A stretch of DNA of 64,000 nt from Streptomyces kanamyceticus (lineage in GTDB: Bacteria; Actinomycetota; Actinomycetes; Streptomycetales; Streptomycetaceae): positions 1,054,001 through 1,118,000 of the forward strand of contig NZ_CP023699.1 of NCBI RefSeq assembly GCF_008704495.1. Reading direction: 5' to 3'. The translations under genes were made by a program, and so were the position numbers. Positions 47,201-55,351 of this stretch are shown in pieces; within the stretch, counting starts at the first letter, position 1, and each line of letters starts with the position of its first letter. A model generated the notes under the pieces. The model had not been told where the DNA came from, ran no database searches, and worked only from the letters and a program-made list of their open reading frames with translations.

Positions 47201-48081
47201 ATCAGCTCGGTCTGGGCGCGTCCGCTCGGGGCGGTCAGGCCGTTGGTGCGGCCGTCCTGGTTGACGGCGGTCGCACGGAGGACGGCGTGGATGTGGTCTC
47301 CGTCTGCGAGCGCGTCGTCCAAGCGTCGCAGGACGACGGCCCCGGCGCCCTCGGATCGTACGTATCCCTTGCCTGCCGCGTCGAAGGTGCGGCAGCGGCC
47401 GTCGGGCGCAAGGGCGGTCAGAGCGGCCGCGCCCAGTTGCGGCACCGGCGACAGCAGTGCGTTCACTCCCCCGGCCAGCGCCAGGTCGCACTCGCCGGTC
47501 AGCAGGCTCTGGGCGGCCAGGTGCACGGCGACGAGCGAGGAGGAACAAGCGGTGTCCACGGCCAGCGAGGGGCCTCGCAGGTCCCACAGGTAGGACAGGC
47601 GGTTCGCAGTGATCGAGTGGGCGAGGCCGGGGTTCGTGAACGGTCCGGCTGCGGCTGCCTGCGGCTGGGCGCCCAGGAGCATGGCGTGATCGTGTGTGGC
47701 CTGCCCGAAGAAGACTCCGGTGCGGCTTCCCGCCAGCTCGTCGGGGACCACGCCCGCGTTCTCCAGGGCGCGCCAGGAGACTTCGAGGGCGAGTGCCTGC
47801 TGCGGGTCCATCGCGGCCGCCTCGGCCGGGGAGATCCCGAAGAACGCCGGGTCCCATCGGCCGATGTCCTCGAGGAATCCGCCCCACTGGGCGCCGGCGC
47901 CGTGCTCGCCGACCGCCCGCAGGGCGGCGGTGAACTGTGTGCGGTCCTCGGGCACCCGGATGATCTCGTCGCGTCCCTCGAGCAGTAACTGCCAGAGGGC
48001 CGTCGGGCTGTCCGCGCCGGGAACCCGGCAGCCGAGCCCGACGACGGCGATGTGGGCGGCTTCGGGCGCCGTGTCAGACAC
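44215..48081 (-). CDS. modular type I PKS, KS-AT-DH(degenerate)-ACP
   Basis: A 1288-residue module. KS has [25 protein letters not shown] and IGHLEAAAG, so it is active-looking. AT has GHSMGE, with YPSHGPLM where HAFH/YASH is normal, so its substrate is unclear. A double-hotdog dehydratase-like region follows. Its first motif is HHVAGRPALS, where Ser replaces the usual Pro, and the second is DPALPG, where Pro replaces Gln/His, so dehydration may be impaired. ACP has LGLESLMGVELRNRLE. No ketoreductase. The GTG start at 48081 has GGAGGAGG upstream and overlaps the ACP gene by 8 bp. Confidence 0.9.
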   Translation of the reverse strand: MSDTAPEAAHIAVVGLGCRVPGADSPTALWQLLLEGRDEIIRVPEDRTQFTAALRAVGEHGAGAQWGGFLEDIGRWDPAFFGISPAEAAAMDPQQALALEVSWRALENAGVVPDELAGSRTGVFFGQATHDHAMLLGAQPQAAAAGPFTNPGLAHSITANRLSYLWDLRGPSLAVDTACSSSLVAVHLAAQSLLTGECDLALAGGVNALLSPVPQLGAAALTALAPDGRCRTFDAAGKGYVRSEGAGAVVLRRLDDALADGDHIHAVLRATAVNQDGRTNGLTAPSGRAQTELIAGALRRAGITGAEQLGFVELHGTGTPLGDPIEARALATALADTLGEDRPPLAVGSIKANIGHLEAAAGILGLIKAALVLSRGVIPRNPHFTHVNPRIDLDAFRLRVPSTDLPWPDQAHCAAVSSFGFGGTNASAIIARTPNRSPVRRGVRAAFGPALLPLSARNEDALAALAGSWAEHVRTADTWAEIQDAARAAAVHRTHFAWRAGLVAADREELLGQLDKVATRSRPISPTAPVPVARLGFVYSGHGSQWNGMGRELLRTSAAFARRVEEIDTVFAPLLGWSPLRALRGERNADLDDISVAQPLIMTVQLALTAGLAELGIRPDAVVGHSMGEVSAAVAGQRLDLTTACRVLRARNDAVEAARGRGGMAVVEAGADEARTILRDAGSPVTVAADNSPRTCVLSGAAADLADAMTEFERRGRDARLVKVDYPSHGPLMRGPAQRLVDALGHVEQPAQNRAEAIDFYSSVQGGRFDGPLDTAYWKENLTSPVRAREAINAMADHGMTHLLEISPHPVLLAALGESVEGRSRPVTALATAYRDRPVPHGLHDVAAALYEHGRRPDAVADDITRHWAPRLPGHPFQRHQAHKPPQSVPAARTVPGDLTEVALQPGTFIAELTLPAAREEHHVAGRPALSAAELVALASWAADQAGLGEGCRIRDVDLRRRLPADAAVPLQLALLRGGGHAHPSSALVSFLFRESGRWTAGATCTVGVGTAPEPFPIRSAMAQVEVTVPAQLLTGRPAQGPSLLDPALPGLADALFDAYDNLPRLDEFTVARIGSAYLTPRLWSADRGTAYGWLHEADDQISIDLALVDSAGELLAQIQGVALQHLSELPGPSGSAPSQAQTSGESASSAPSPLRDLLDQATSTEERRTRLTAWLRAALGSILPGGLPAADPDQLLFAELGLESLMGVELRNRLERELGVRLSVALVWSHPTISQLSAELADVLERRDAPSTASGSGRPTRGAQPQPSADNASDALNQLLAELDSTS

Positions 48082-48358
48082 GGTCCTCCTCCGGCGAGGT
48101 CTTGCGGGCGAGGAACTGCGCGAGGCCGTGGATGGTGGGGTGGTCGAAGAGCCACTCGGGCGGCACCTCGAGTCCCAGCCGCTGGCCGGCCGCACCCGAA
48201 ACGGCCACGACCGCGGCCGAGTCGAGTCCGAGTTCGACGAACGAGGTGTGCCAGTCGAGGCGTTGGCCCGGGGCGAGTTCGAGGTCTGTCGCTATCGCGT
48301 CCTGCAGCATGGCCGCGATGGCGAGCTCGTTCCCGTGCACGGCGGATTCGGTGTTCAT
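48074..48358 (-). CDS. free-standing acyl carrier protein
   Basis: A 94-residue ACP with the phosphopantetheine site at Ser47 (VELGLDSAAVV). It begins in an ATGA overlap with the acyl-AMP ligase stop and overlaps the PKS start, so ligase, ACP and PKS are made together. It is the likely acceptor of the acyl chain activated by the ligase and the donor to the first KS. Confidence 0.9.
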   Translation of the reverse strand: MNTESAVHGNELAIAAMLQDAIATDLELAPGQRLDWHTSFVELGLDSAAVVAVSGAAGQRLGLEVPPEWLFDHPTIHGLAQFLARKTSPEEDRV

Positions 48359-50175
48359 CGCTGTCCTCCCTCAGATATGAGCCCCCGGCGCCACAGGGCG
48401 ACGGGCCTCAGCTCGTCCGCGCTCCACCGCCGGACGGCCTCCTGGCGCCGGACCTTTCCGCTGGTGGTCCGGGGTACGGCTCCGGCGCGCAGCAAGCCGA
48501 CGGCGGCCACCGGGATGCCGTGTTCTTCCAGCACCGAGTTGCGCGCTGCGGCGATGACGGCGTCGTAGTCGACGTGATCGCCGTAGTCGGTCAGTTCGCA
48601 GACCAGCACGACCTGTTCGGTCTGCCCCCTCTCGCCGCCGTCGGCCTGCGGCACGCTCAGCGCCGCCGCGCGCACGGCCAGCGGGTGACTCTCTTCGACG
48701 GTGCCCTCGATGTCGTGGGGGTAGTGGTTGGTGCCCCGGTGGACGATGACGTCCTTGATGCGGCCCACCACGCAGACCTGGTCCTCGTGCCACACACCGA
48801 GATCTCCCGTGCGCAGGTAGGTCCGCTCGCTGTCCTGGTGGACGGCGTGCGCCAACCGGGCGCGGAAGGTGCTGTCCGACTCCGTCGGGCGGCCCCAGTA
48901 GCCGCCCGCCACGCTGGGCCCGTGCACCCATATCTCGCCGACCTCGCCCGGCTGCTTGCGGAGCCGGGTGACCGGGTCGACCATCACGATCTCGGTGTCC
49001 TCGGCGAGGGCGCGGCCGCATCCGACCAGGACGGTGTTGCGCGTTCCTTCGACGGCTGCCGCCCGCTGCTGGGCGCCCAGTGCGTCAGCGGAGACCTCGG
49101 ACAGGGCCGGGGCGGCTTTCCGGCCCAGGCAGCTCACCACCAGGGTGGCCTCGGCGAGACCGTAGGCGGGCATCATGGCGTGCGGGTCGAAGCCGTGGGG
49201 GGCGTAGGCCTTGGCGAACTGTTCGATGGTTCGCGGGCGCACCGGTTCGGCTCCGTTGAGTGCGTGGCGCAGCGCTGAGAGGTCCAGGCCCTCGCGCTGT
49301 TCTTCGGTGATCTTCTGTACGGCCGTGGCGTATCCGAAGTCGGGTGCGATCGTGAAGGTGGCCCGGATGCGGCTGAGGGTCTGCAGCCATCGCAGCGGGT
49401 TGCGCAGGAAGCCTGCGGGAGTCGCCATGTGCAGGCTCATGCCGGCCCACAGCGGGTGGCAGACCATGCCGATGAGTCCCATGTCGTGAAAGAGGGGCAG
49501 CCACCCTGCCGCCGTTTGTCCGGGCCCGGTTCCCAGGTTGGCGCTCATGCGGGTCACGTTGTGCACGAGGTTGGCGTGCGAGACCATCACGCCCTTCGGG
49601 TTCGACGTCGAGCCCGAGGTGTACTGCAGCAGTGCGAGGTGCTCCGGCCTCGGCTGGGGGCCGCGGAAGCCTGTCAGCCCGCTTGGGGGGTTGTCGGCTG
49701 CCTGCGGGTCCAGAACCAGGGGGTCCAGGCCCGCTGCCCGGCTCACCTCGCGGAGCCTTGGGTGCAGGTCCGGTTGCGCGATGATCGCCGAGGGTTCGCA
49801 GTCCCGGAGGATCTGTTCGAGCCGGTGGTCGTAGGCCCGGCCGGCCCGTGCCGTCGACAGCGTCGGCGGGTGGAAGGTGACAGCCACGGCATCGGCGAAC
49901 GCGCAGGCGAAGAAGGAGGCCACGTAGTCCAGGCCGTTGGGCAGGGCGATCAGGACGAAGGGCCGGTGGTGTGTCCGCGACGGGAGGCCGTTCAGCACCG
50001 CCCCCAGAGCGGCGGCGCGTCCGCACAACTGCCCGTATGTCAGAGCCTGTTCGCCGTGTCGCGGTGTCGTGTAGGAAATGGCCGCAGTGTCGCCGCGCGT
50101 CTCGGCGTGCGCCGCCAGGGCATGGGCCAGGGTCTGGCGGTCAGACACGGGCGGCCGGTGTGTGGCGGGTGGCAT
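48355..50175 (-). CDS. fatty acyl-AMP ligase (FAAL-like)
   Basis: A 606-residue ANL-superfamily enzyme. It has the adenylation P-loop LQYTSGSTSNPKGVM, AYGLAEATLVV and the TGDLGVWHEDQVCVVGRIKD hinge. The FDP-like and inserted loops fit the FAAL group, which loads fatty acids onto ACPs. It would activate a fatty acid as AMP ester and load the adjacent ACP. ATG at 50175 is chosen for its GAGGGGAGG site, though it overlaps the preceding SDR gene by 35 bp. A GTG at 50148 would shorten the overlap. Confidence 0.9.
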   Translation of the reverse strand: MPPATHRPPVSDRQTLAHALAAHAETRGDTAAISYTTPRHGEQALTYGQLCGRAAALGAVLNGLPSRTHHRPFVLIALPNGLDYVASFFACAFADAVAVTFHPPTLSTARAGRAYDHRLEQILRDCEPSAIIAQPDLHPRLREVSRAAGLDPLVLDPQAADNPPSGLTGFRGPQPRPEHLALLQYTSGSTSNPKGVMVSHANLVHNVTRMSANLGTGPGQTAAGWLPLFHDMGLIGMVCHPLWAGMSLHMATPAGFLRNPLRWLQTLSRIRATFTIAPDFGYATAVQKITEEQREGLDLSALRHALNGAEPVRPRTIEQFAKAYAPHGFDPHAMMPAYGLAEATLVVSCLGRKAAPALSEVSADALGAQQRAAAVEGTRNTVLVGCGRALAEDTEIVMVDPVTRLRKQPGEVGEIWVHGPSVAGGYWGRPTESDSTFRARLAHAVHQDSERTYLRTGDLGVWHEDQVCVVGRIKDVIVHRGTNHYPHDIEGTVEESHPLAVRAAALSVPQADGGERGQTEQVVLVCELTDYGDHVDYDAVIAAARNSVLEEHGIPVAAVGLLRAGAVPRTTSGKVRRQEAVRRWSADELRPVALWRRGLISEGGQR

Positions 50176-51214
50176 CGGGCCTCCCCTCGTCCCCGAGGGC
50201 GTCGATCATTCCGTCCACAGCCATCTCCGTGAGCCAGCGGTCGACCGCTGCGATGGAGTCGTCCAGGGGCGTGGGACGGAAGCCGAGTTCACGCTGCGCT
50301 CGGCTCGTGTCGTAGAAGAGCTGGTTGACGGTGAGTTGTGCGTTCTCGGGGACGAGGAAGGGGGATTTGAGGGGATCCTTACGGAAGGCGGCGACCATCG
50401 CGCCGAGCCGGCCGGCCACCGTGACGGCGAAGTCGGGGATCGCGCGCTTGGGCGGCGGGCATCCGATGACGCGGGCCACCTGCGTGAACAGTTCGCGATA
50501 GGTGAGGTTGACCGAGGAGATGATGTAGCGGCGTCCGGGCTGTCCCCGCAGCATGGCTGCCCGCAGGCCCTGGTTCATGTCCTTGACGGAGGTGAACGCG
50601 GCCCCTCCCAGCGGGTAGGCCGTCAGTTTCCCCTGGCGTGCGGCCTCCACCAGCATCGCCCAGCCGTAGCGCCGGTCGCTGTAGGGAGCGATGCACGCGC
50701 TGAGGTTGACGATCACCACTTCGGGGCCGCCGGCCCGCCAGCCGCGGAGCAGTTCGCGCTCCCCGGCCCGTTTCGTGATCATGTAGCTGTTGGTGCAGGC
50801 GGAACGGGAGATGTCGAAGTCCTCGTCGGCGAGTTCACCGATGGCCGGGTAGCCGATCGCGGAGATGGAGGAGGCGTGCACGATGCGGCGCACCCCGGTT
50901 GCGCGTGCCGCGTTGATGAGGTTGGCGCAGCCCCGCACGTTGACCTGTTCCATGAGGGGGTGCAGCTTGTTGAGGGTCACGGCGATGCCGGCGAAGTGGT
51001 ACACCTCGTCGATGCCTTGCAGCGCTTCCTCGAGTGACGCGGGGTCGGTGACGTCGCCGCGCCGGACCTGGCAACGGTGCAGGTGGTGTTCCAAGCCGCC
51101 GGGGCCGTCGCCCGGCTTGAGGAGAACGACGACGTCTGCTCCATCGTCGATGAGGTGGCGCGCGAAGGCGGAGCCAAGGCTCCCGGACGCGCCAGTGATC
51201 ATCACTCGGGTCAC
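50141..51214 (-). CDS. NAD-dependent epimerase/dehydratase-like SDR (CerR-type candidate)
   Basis: A 357-residue extended SDR. Rossmann start MITGASGSLGSAFARHL, active-site Ser in HASSISAIG, and the catalytic Tyr/Lys in NSYMITKRAGE. It resembles the epimerase-like 3-oxo-ceramide reductases and dihydroflavonol reductases. The two PKS modules have no KR, so it could reduce a beta-keto intermediate or an oxo-amide in trans. GTG start in a 4-bp overlap with the acyltransferase stop. Confidence 0.8.
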   Translation of the reverse strand: MTRVMITGASGSLGSAFARHLIDDGADVVVLLKPGDGPGGLEHHLHRCQVRRGDVTDPASLEEALQGIDEVYHFAGIAVTLNKLHPLMEQVNVRGCANLINAARATGVRRIVHASSISAIGYPAIGELADEDFDISRSACTNSYMITKRAGERELLRGWRAGGPEVVIVNLSACIAPYSDRRYGWAMLVEAARQGKLTAYPLGGAAFTSVKDMNQGLRAAMLRGQPGRRYIISSVNLTYRELFTQVARVIGCPPPKRAIPDFAVTVAGRLGAMVAAFRKDPLKSPFLVPENAQLTVNQLFYDTSRAQRELGFRPTPLDDSIAAVDRWLTEMAVDGMIDALGDEGRPDATRHTPAARV

Positions 51215-52341
51215 AGGACCAGGTCCTTTCCGTAGACGGCATAGGTGCGGACGGGGTCGTTACCGGTCTGCGCCATGTAGGAGCGGCTCTGCCAGTTGTG
51301 TTCGTGGATCCAGGTGGTGTGCACGTCGCGGTAGGAGCCGATCTGCCCCAGGGCGACCTTGGCGATCTCGCCGACCAGGACGCGCCCGATTCCGAGGCCC
51401 TCGTGTTCGGGCCGTACGCCGATCATCAGTACGACGGTTCCCCGGATGTTGGCCTTGAGCTCCGGGTAGCGCTCCATGAAGGCGTCGGTGGCTTCACCGT
51501 TGGCGACTTTCAGCAGCTCGTTGCCGTCGGCGGCCAGCATGCTGAAGGCGATGGTCTGCCCCTGGTACTCCACGAAGCGGGTGAGCCGGGGGTCAAGGAG
51601 CTCGCGCAGCTCGCCGAGTTGGAAGCGCAGCACCGGCTTGCTGATGGCGACCATGTCGTGGTTGTCGGCGAACGAGGCGGCCAGCAACTCCTGGACGAGG
51701 TCGATCTCGCTCTCCCAGTGTTCGGGGTCCAGATCGCGGATGCTGAGACCGAGCCGCTCGGACACCTTCTCTCCGCGACGCGCGAGTCTCGCCATGGCAT
51801 CAGCGTCGTGGTCGGCCCGCCAGCTGAAGGTGTCGGTGCGGAAGTCGCGCTGGTAGCCGGCCTGGGAGAGGAGTTCGGCATAGTGCGGGGGGTTGTGCGG
51901 CTGGAACACCGTCGGCTGGTTGTCGAACCCGCCCACGAGAAGACCGAACTCCTGCGTGGCGCAGTAGGAGTAGGGGCCTGCGACGCGCTCCATGCCGCGG
52001 CTGCCCAGCCACTCTTCAGCGGCGGTCAGCAGCGCTGAGGCGACCTGGGGGTCATCGACGGTCTCGAACCAGCCGAAGAAGCCGGTCTTGCCGAAGCGTT
52101 CCACGTAGGCGGGGTCGATCGTCGTGGAGATGCGCCCCACGGCCCGGCCGCTCGAGTCGAGGGCCAGGAAGTGCTCGATCTCCGCCTCGGAGAAGTACGG
52201 GTTGGCCTCAGGGTCCATGAATCGTCGCACGTCGGAAGAGAGCGGCGGGATCCATCTGTCATCTTCCTCGTAAAGGTCCGCCGCGAAGGAAATGAAGCGG
52301 TCCACCATCTGGCGACCGCGCACAGGAATTACTGACAGCAC
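51211..52341 (-). CDS. long GNAT-superfamily N-acyltransferase (bacterial ceramide synthase-like candidate)
   Basis: A 376-residue GNAT-like protein. The N-terminal half has VDRFISFAADLYEEDDRWIP and FMDPEANPYFSEAEIEHFLA. The C-terminal half has the acetyl-CoA-type loop VRPEHEGLGIGRVLV. Its size and N-terminal pattern recall the long acyltransferases of bacterial ceramide synthesis rather than small acetyltransferases. It is the first gene of the leftward operon. GTG start with GGGAGGGAGA upstream. I infer N-acylation of the amine made by the operon; an acetyl or other acyl donor is equally possible. Confidence 0.65.
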   Translation of the reverse strand: MLSVIPVRGRQMVDRFISFAADLYEEDDRWIPPLSSDVRRFMDPEANPYFSEAEIEHFLALDSSGRAVGRISTTIDPAYVERFGKTGFFGWFETVDDPQVASALLTAAEEWLGSRGMERVAGPYSYCATQEFGLLVGGFDNQPTVFQPHNPPHYAELLSQAGYQRDFRTDTFSWRADHDADAMARLARRGEKVSERLGLSIRDLDPEHWESEIDLVQELLAASFADNHDMVAISKPVLRFQLGELRELLDPRLTRFVEYQGQTIAFSMLAADGNELLKVANGEATDAFMERYPELKANIRGTVVLMIGVRPEHEGLGIGRVLVGEIAKVALGQIGSYRDVHTTWIHEHNWQSRSYMAQTGNDPVRTYAVYGKDLVL

Positions 52342-52724
52342 AAGATCTCCCTCCCCCTCTACGGCCGGAAGGCCGACATAAGCGAAAGTCGGCTTGAGGA
52401 GTTGGCTGAACTTTTTCCATCTCTCACCGGCCGATCGATGTCGGATTCAACCTTCCGCGCCAGTGGAAATCAACCATCTTTCTCGGCAGACCCCGCTTTC
52501 ACCCCCACAGAGGCAGCCTGACCTGCATGTTTAGATTTGAGATACAGGATTCATTTTCATCTGGCGAACGGCATGAAAACCGTTTCCAATCAATTGGCGG
52601 ATGCCTGAGTTCCCCTTTGAAATAGCAGATGTGGCGTGTTAGGTTCCATCACTCGAACCGGGACTTGAGGGAATGAGGTAGTCCACTTCTGCCGTCGGAT
52701 TGGAAATCCGGAAAGGAAGGGATC
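52342..52724. promoter_or_regulatory. divergent promoter region of the PKS cluster
   Basis: A 383-bp, relatively AT-rich gap with no gene. For the rightward operon a good sigma70-like promoter is visible: TTGAAA at 52617-52622, 17-bp spacer, TAGGTT at 52640-52645. A 7-bp inverted repeat (TTTTCAT, 12 bp, ATGAAAA) at 52554-52579 could be an operator. Another, GCCGAC...GTCGGC, lies at 52372-52393 nearer the leftward start. No leftward promoter could be picked with confidence. Confidence 0.6.
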
Positions 52725-53738
52725 GTGAAGAAGTCCGCCATACTCTGCGGAATAGGCGCATGGTTGCCCCCGAAGGTGGTGACCAATGACGACCTGTCCG
52801 AGCAGCTGGAAACAAGCGACGAGTGGATCCGCACCAGAACAGGAATCCGGCAGCGCCACATCGTCGATCCGGGCATGTCAACGGGAGACCTCGCAGTCGA
52901 GGCCGGCAGGCGCGCCCTGAAGTCGGCGGGCGGTGAGCCGGTGGATCTGGTGATCCTCGCAACGGCCACGCCCGACCATCCCTGTCCTGCCACAGCACCC
53001 GCCGTGGCGCACAGGCTGGGCCTCATCGATGTCGCAGCCTGGGACCTGTCGGCCGTCTGCAGCGGATTCCTCTACGGGCTGGCCGCTGCCAGGGGATTCA
53101 TCGCGGCCGGTACGGCCAACCGCGTTCTGCTCATCGGCGCCGACACCTTCTCGACCATCCTGGCTCCCGGCGACCGCACCACCCGCCCGATCTTCGGCGA
53201 CGGCGCCGGAGCCGTCGTGTTGCGTGCTGGAGAGCCCGACGAGCTCGGCGCGCTGGGGCCCTCCTCCCTGGGCAGTGACGGCTCCCTGCGTGAACTGATC
53301 ACCGTCCCGGCAGGTGGTTCGCGTTTCCCGGTCAACCCCCAGAAGCACTCGCACCCAGACCCTGGGCGCTACTTCACCATGCAGGGCAAGACCGTATTTC
53401 GACATGCGGTGGCCCGGATGGCAGGAGCCGCGACGGAGGTACGTCGTCAGGCCGGCTGGTCCGCATCTGACGTGGACTGCTTCGTCGCGCATCAGGCCAA
53501 CTACCGCATCCTGCAGGCCGTGGTGGAAAAGCTCGGCATCCCCATGGAACGGTGCGCCGTCAACCTCGCGCACGTCGGCAACACCGCTGCCGCTTCCATT
53601 CCGCTGGCGCTCGCCGACGCCGCAGCGAGCGGACTGCTCAGACCAGGACACCGTGCGCTGCTGGCCGCTTTCGGCGGCGGCGCCACCTGGGGTGCTGCCG
53701 CCTTGACATGGCCGGATCTCACCCCGGAACGAACCTGA
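52725..53738 (+). CDS. 3-oxoacyl-ACP synthase III (KAS III / FabH-like)
   Basis: A 337-residue KAS III with the Cys112-His256-Asn286 triad (DLSAVCSGFLYGL, VAHQANYRIL, HVGNTAAAS). It condenses a short acyl-CoA starter with malonyl-ACP. GTG start with GGAAGGAAGGGA upstream. It heads the rightward operon, so it probably starts a dedicated fatty or polyketide chain rather than housekeeping synthesis. Confidence 0.93.
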   Translation: MKKSAILCGIGAWLPPKVVTNDDLSEQLETSDEWIRTRTGIRQRHIVDPGMSTGDLAVEAGRRALKSAGGEPVDLVILATATPDHPCPATAPAVAHRLGLIDVAAWDLSAVCSGFLYGLAAARGFIAAGTANRVLLIGADTFSTILAPGDRTTRPIFGDGAGAVVLRAGEPDELGALGPSSLGSDGSLRELITVPAGGSRFPVNPQKHSHPDPGRYFTMQGKTVFRHAVARMAGAATEVRRQAGWSASDVDCFVAHQANYRILQAVVEKLGIPMERCAVNLAHVGNTAAASIPLALADAAASGLLRPGHRALLAAFGGGATWGAAALTWPDLTPERT

Positions 53739-53840
53739 GCGGGCAGCCGCGCTCTCACCCCCTCGCCCCGCGCGGATCACATCGTGCGCCGCGGCCCCGC
53801 TCAGCACCCGGCCACCGCCTACCCGACGTAAGGACCAGCC

Positions 53841-54122
53841 ATGACCTCCCTGCACCCTTCCGCCCGCTCTCTTGAGGAGCAGATCAGCTCGCTGCTCGAG
53901 ACCCGGTTCGGTGTCGACGCTGCCACCGCGGCCCCCGACGTCACCTTCAGCGCCATCGAACTGGACTCACTCGCTCTCGTGGAACTCTCCGACGTCCTGC
54001 AGGAGCTCTTCGACGTACCCATCGCCGATGACGACCTCGGCGCCGAGCAGACCATCGGCGAAGCCGCCGCCCTCATCCGGGCCAAGCTCAACGAACCGGA
54101 GCGCATAGGGAAGAAGGCATGA
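53841..54122 (+). CDS. acyl carrier protein of the rightward operon
   Basis: A 93-residue ACP with Ser43 in IELDSLALVEL as the phosphopantetheine site. A short helix-rich N-terminus (LEEQISSLLETRFGV) precedes it. Its stop overlaps the KAS II ATG by 4 bp. It probably carries the chain between KAS III and KAS II. Confidence 0.9.
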   Translation: MTSLHPSARSLEEQISSLLETRFGVDAATAAPDVTFSAIELDSLALVELSDVLQELFDVPIADDDLGAEQTIGEAAALIRAKLNEPERIGKKA

Positions 54123-55348
54123 TGCGCATCCCTTTTCATGCGGCCATCACCGGGATCGGCATGGTCACCCCCGCCGGACTGACGACGGATGAGACCTGGG
54201 ACTCCGTTCTGGCCGGACGCCCCACAGCGGCAGCGGACCCGGCCCTGGCGGGGCTGCCCGTCGAACTCTCCTGCCGCGCGGCCGAGTTCGACGGCGACAC
54301 AGTGCTGGGGCGCCGCACAGCATGGCGGCTGGATCGTTGCACCCAGCTGGCTCTGGCAGCCGGATGGGCCGCCGTAGCGGATGCCGGCCTGGATCCGGGC
54401 GACTGGGACGGCACCCGTGTCGGCACCATCCTGGGAACGGCGTTCGGTGGCATCGGTACCTGGGAACGTGAGCACCGCAAGCTCCTCGAGCTCGGCGCGG
54501 AGCGCATCTCGTCGCTGACCGTCCCCATGTCACTGACCAACATGATGGCGGGACGACTCGCCACCGACGTCAAGGCCGGCGGCCCCAGCTTCGTGACGAG
54601 CTCGGCGTGCGCCTCAGGTGCCACGGCCATCGGCACGGCGCGCGAGTTGCTCCGGTCCGGGGCCTGCGACATCGTTCTCGCGGGGGGCGCGGAGTCCAGC
54701 CTCGTACATTCGGTCGTGGCAGCCTTTGACAGAGCGGGCGCCCTCTCGCACTACAAGGACGGCCCTTCAAAAGCCTCCCGCCCCTTCGACACCGGACGCG
54801 ACGGCTTCGTTATCGCCGAGGCCTCCGCTGTCCTCGTCCTGGAGCGCCCTGAACATGCACAAGCACGCGGGGCGCGGGCATACGCGTACGTCAGTGGATA
54901 CGGCGCGTCCGCCGATGCCGGACATGAGACCCGTCCCGACCCGGAAGGACTGGGCGCCGAAAGGGCGGTCTGCGCCGCTCTGCAAGACGCGGATTCCTCC
55001 CCCGCCGACGTCACTCACGTCAACGCCCACGGGACATCCACGCCGCTCAACGACGTGGCCGAAGGCCGCATGATCCGCAGAGTGCTCGGGAGCCATCCCG
55101 TCACCTCCTCGGTCAAGGGAGTGACCGGGCACTCGCTCGGCGCTGCCGGTGCGGTCGAGGCCGCCATCACCGCGCTGTCGCTCAAGCACCAAACCGTCCC
55201 GATGACCGCTGGACTCACACATCAGGACCCTGCCGTCGACCTCGACATCGTGGCGGGTACGTCCCGTCCCGTGACCATGGAAACGGCGCTGAGCAATTCC
55301 TTCGGATTCGGCGGCCAGAACGCCGTACTCGTTCTCACCCGGCCGTAG
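54119..55348 (+). CDS. 3-oxoacyl-ACP synthase II-like (KAS II / FabF-like)
   Basis: A 409-residue ketosynthase with Cys164 (SSACASGATA), His304 (VNAHGTSTPLND) and His338 (TGHSLGAAG). It extends ACP-bound chains with malonyl units. There is no chain-length-factor partner, so it is not a classic aromatic minimal PKS. It ends just 3 bp before the antiporter gene. Confidence 0.92.
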   Translation: MMRIPFHAAITGIGMVTPAGLTTDETWDSVLAGRPTAAADPALAGLPVELSCRAAEFDGDTVLGRRTAWRLDRCTQLALAAGWAAVADAGLDPGDWDGTRVGTILGTAFGGIGTWEREHRKLLELGAERISSLTVPMSLTNMMAGRLATDVKAGGPSFVTSSACASGATAIGTARELLRSGACDIVLAGGAESSLVHSVVAAFDRAGALSHYKDGPSKASRPFDTGRDGFVIAEASAVLVLERPEHAQARGARAYAYVSGYGASADAGHETRPDPEGLGAERAVCAALQDADSSPADVTHVNAHGTSTPLNDVAEGRMIRRVLGSHPVTSSVKGVTGHSLGAAGAVEAAITALSLKHQTVPMTAGLTHQDPAVDLDIVAGTSRPVTMETALSNSFGFGGQNAVLVLTRP

Positions 55349-55351
55349 GAG

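Noticed and set aside
44215..48358. Iterative enediyne or hgl-type glycolipid synthase
   Set aside because: The domain order is KS-AT-DH-like-ACP and the enediyne-type KR and partner genes are absent. The modules look like ordinary modular PKS units.
50146..50148. GTG start of the acyl-AMP ligase with only 8-bp overlap
   Set aside because: It would match the overlap style of other genes, but the ATG at 50175 has a strong GAGGGGAGG site and the GTG has none.
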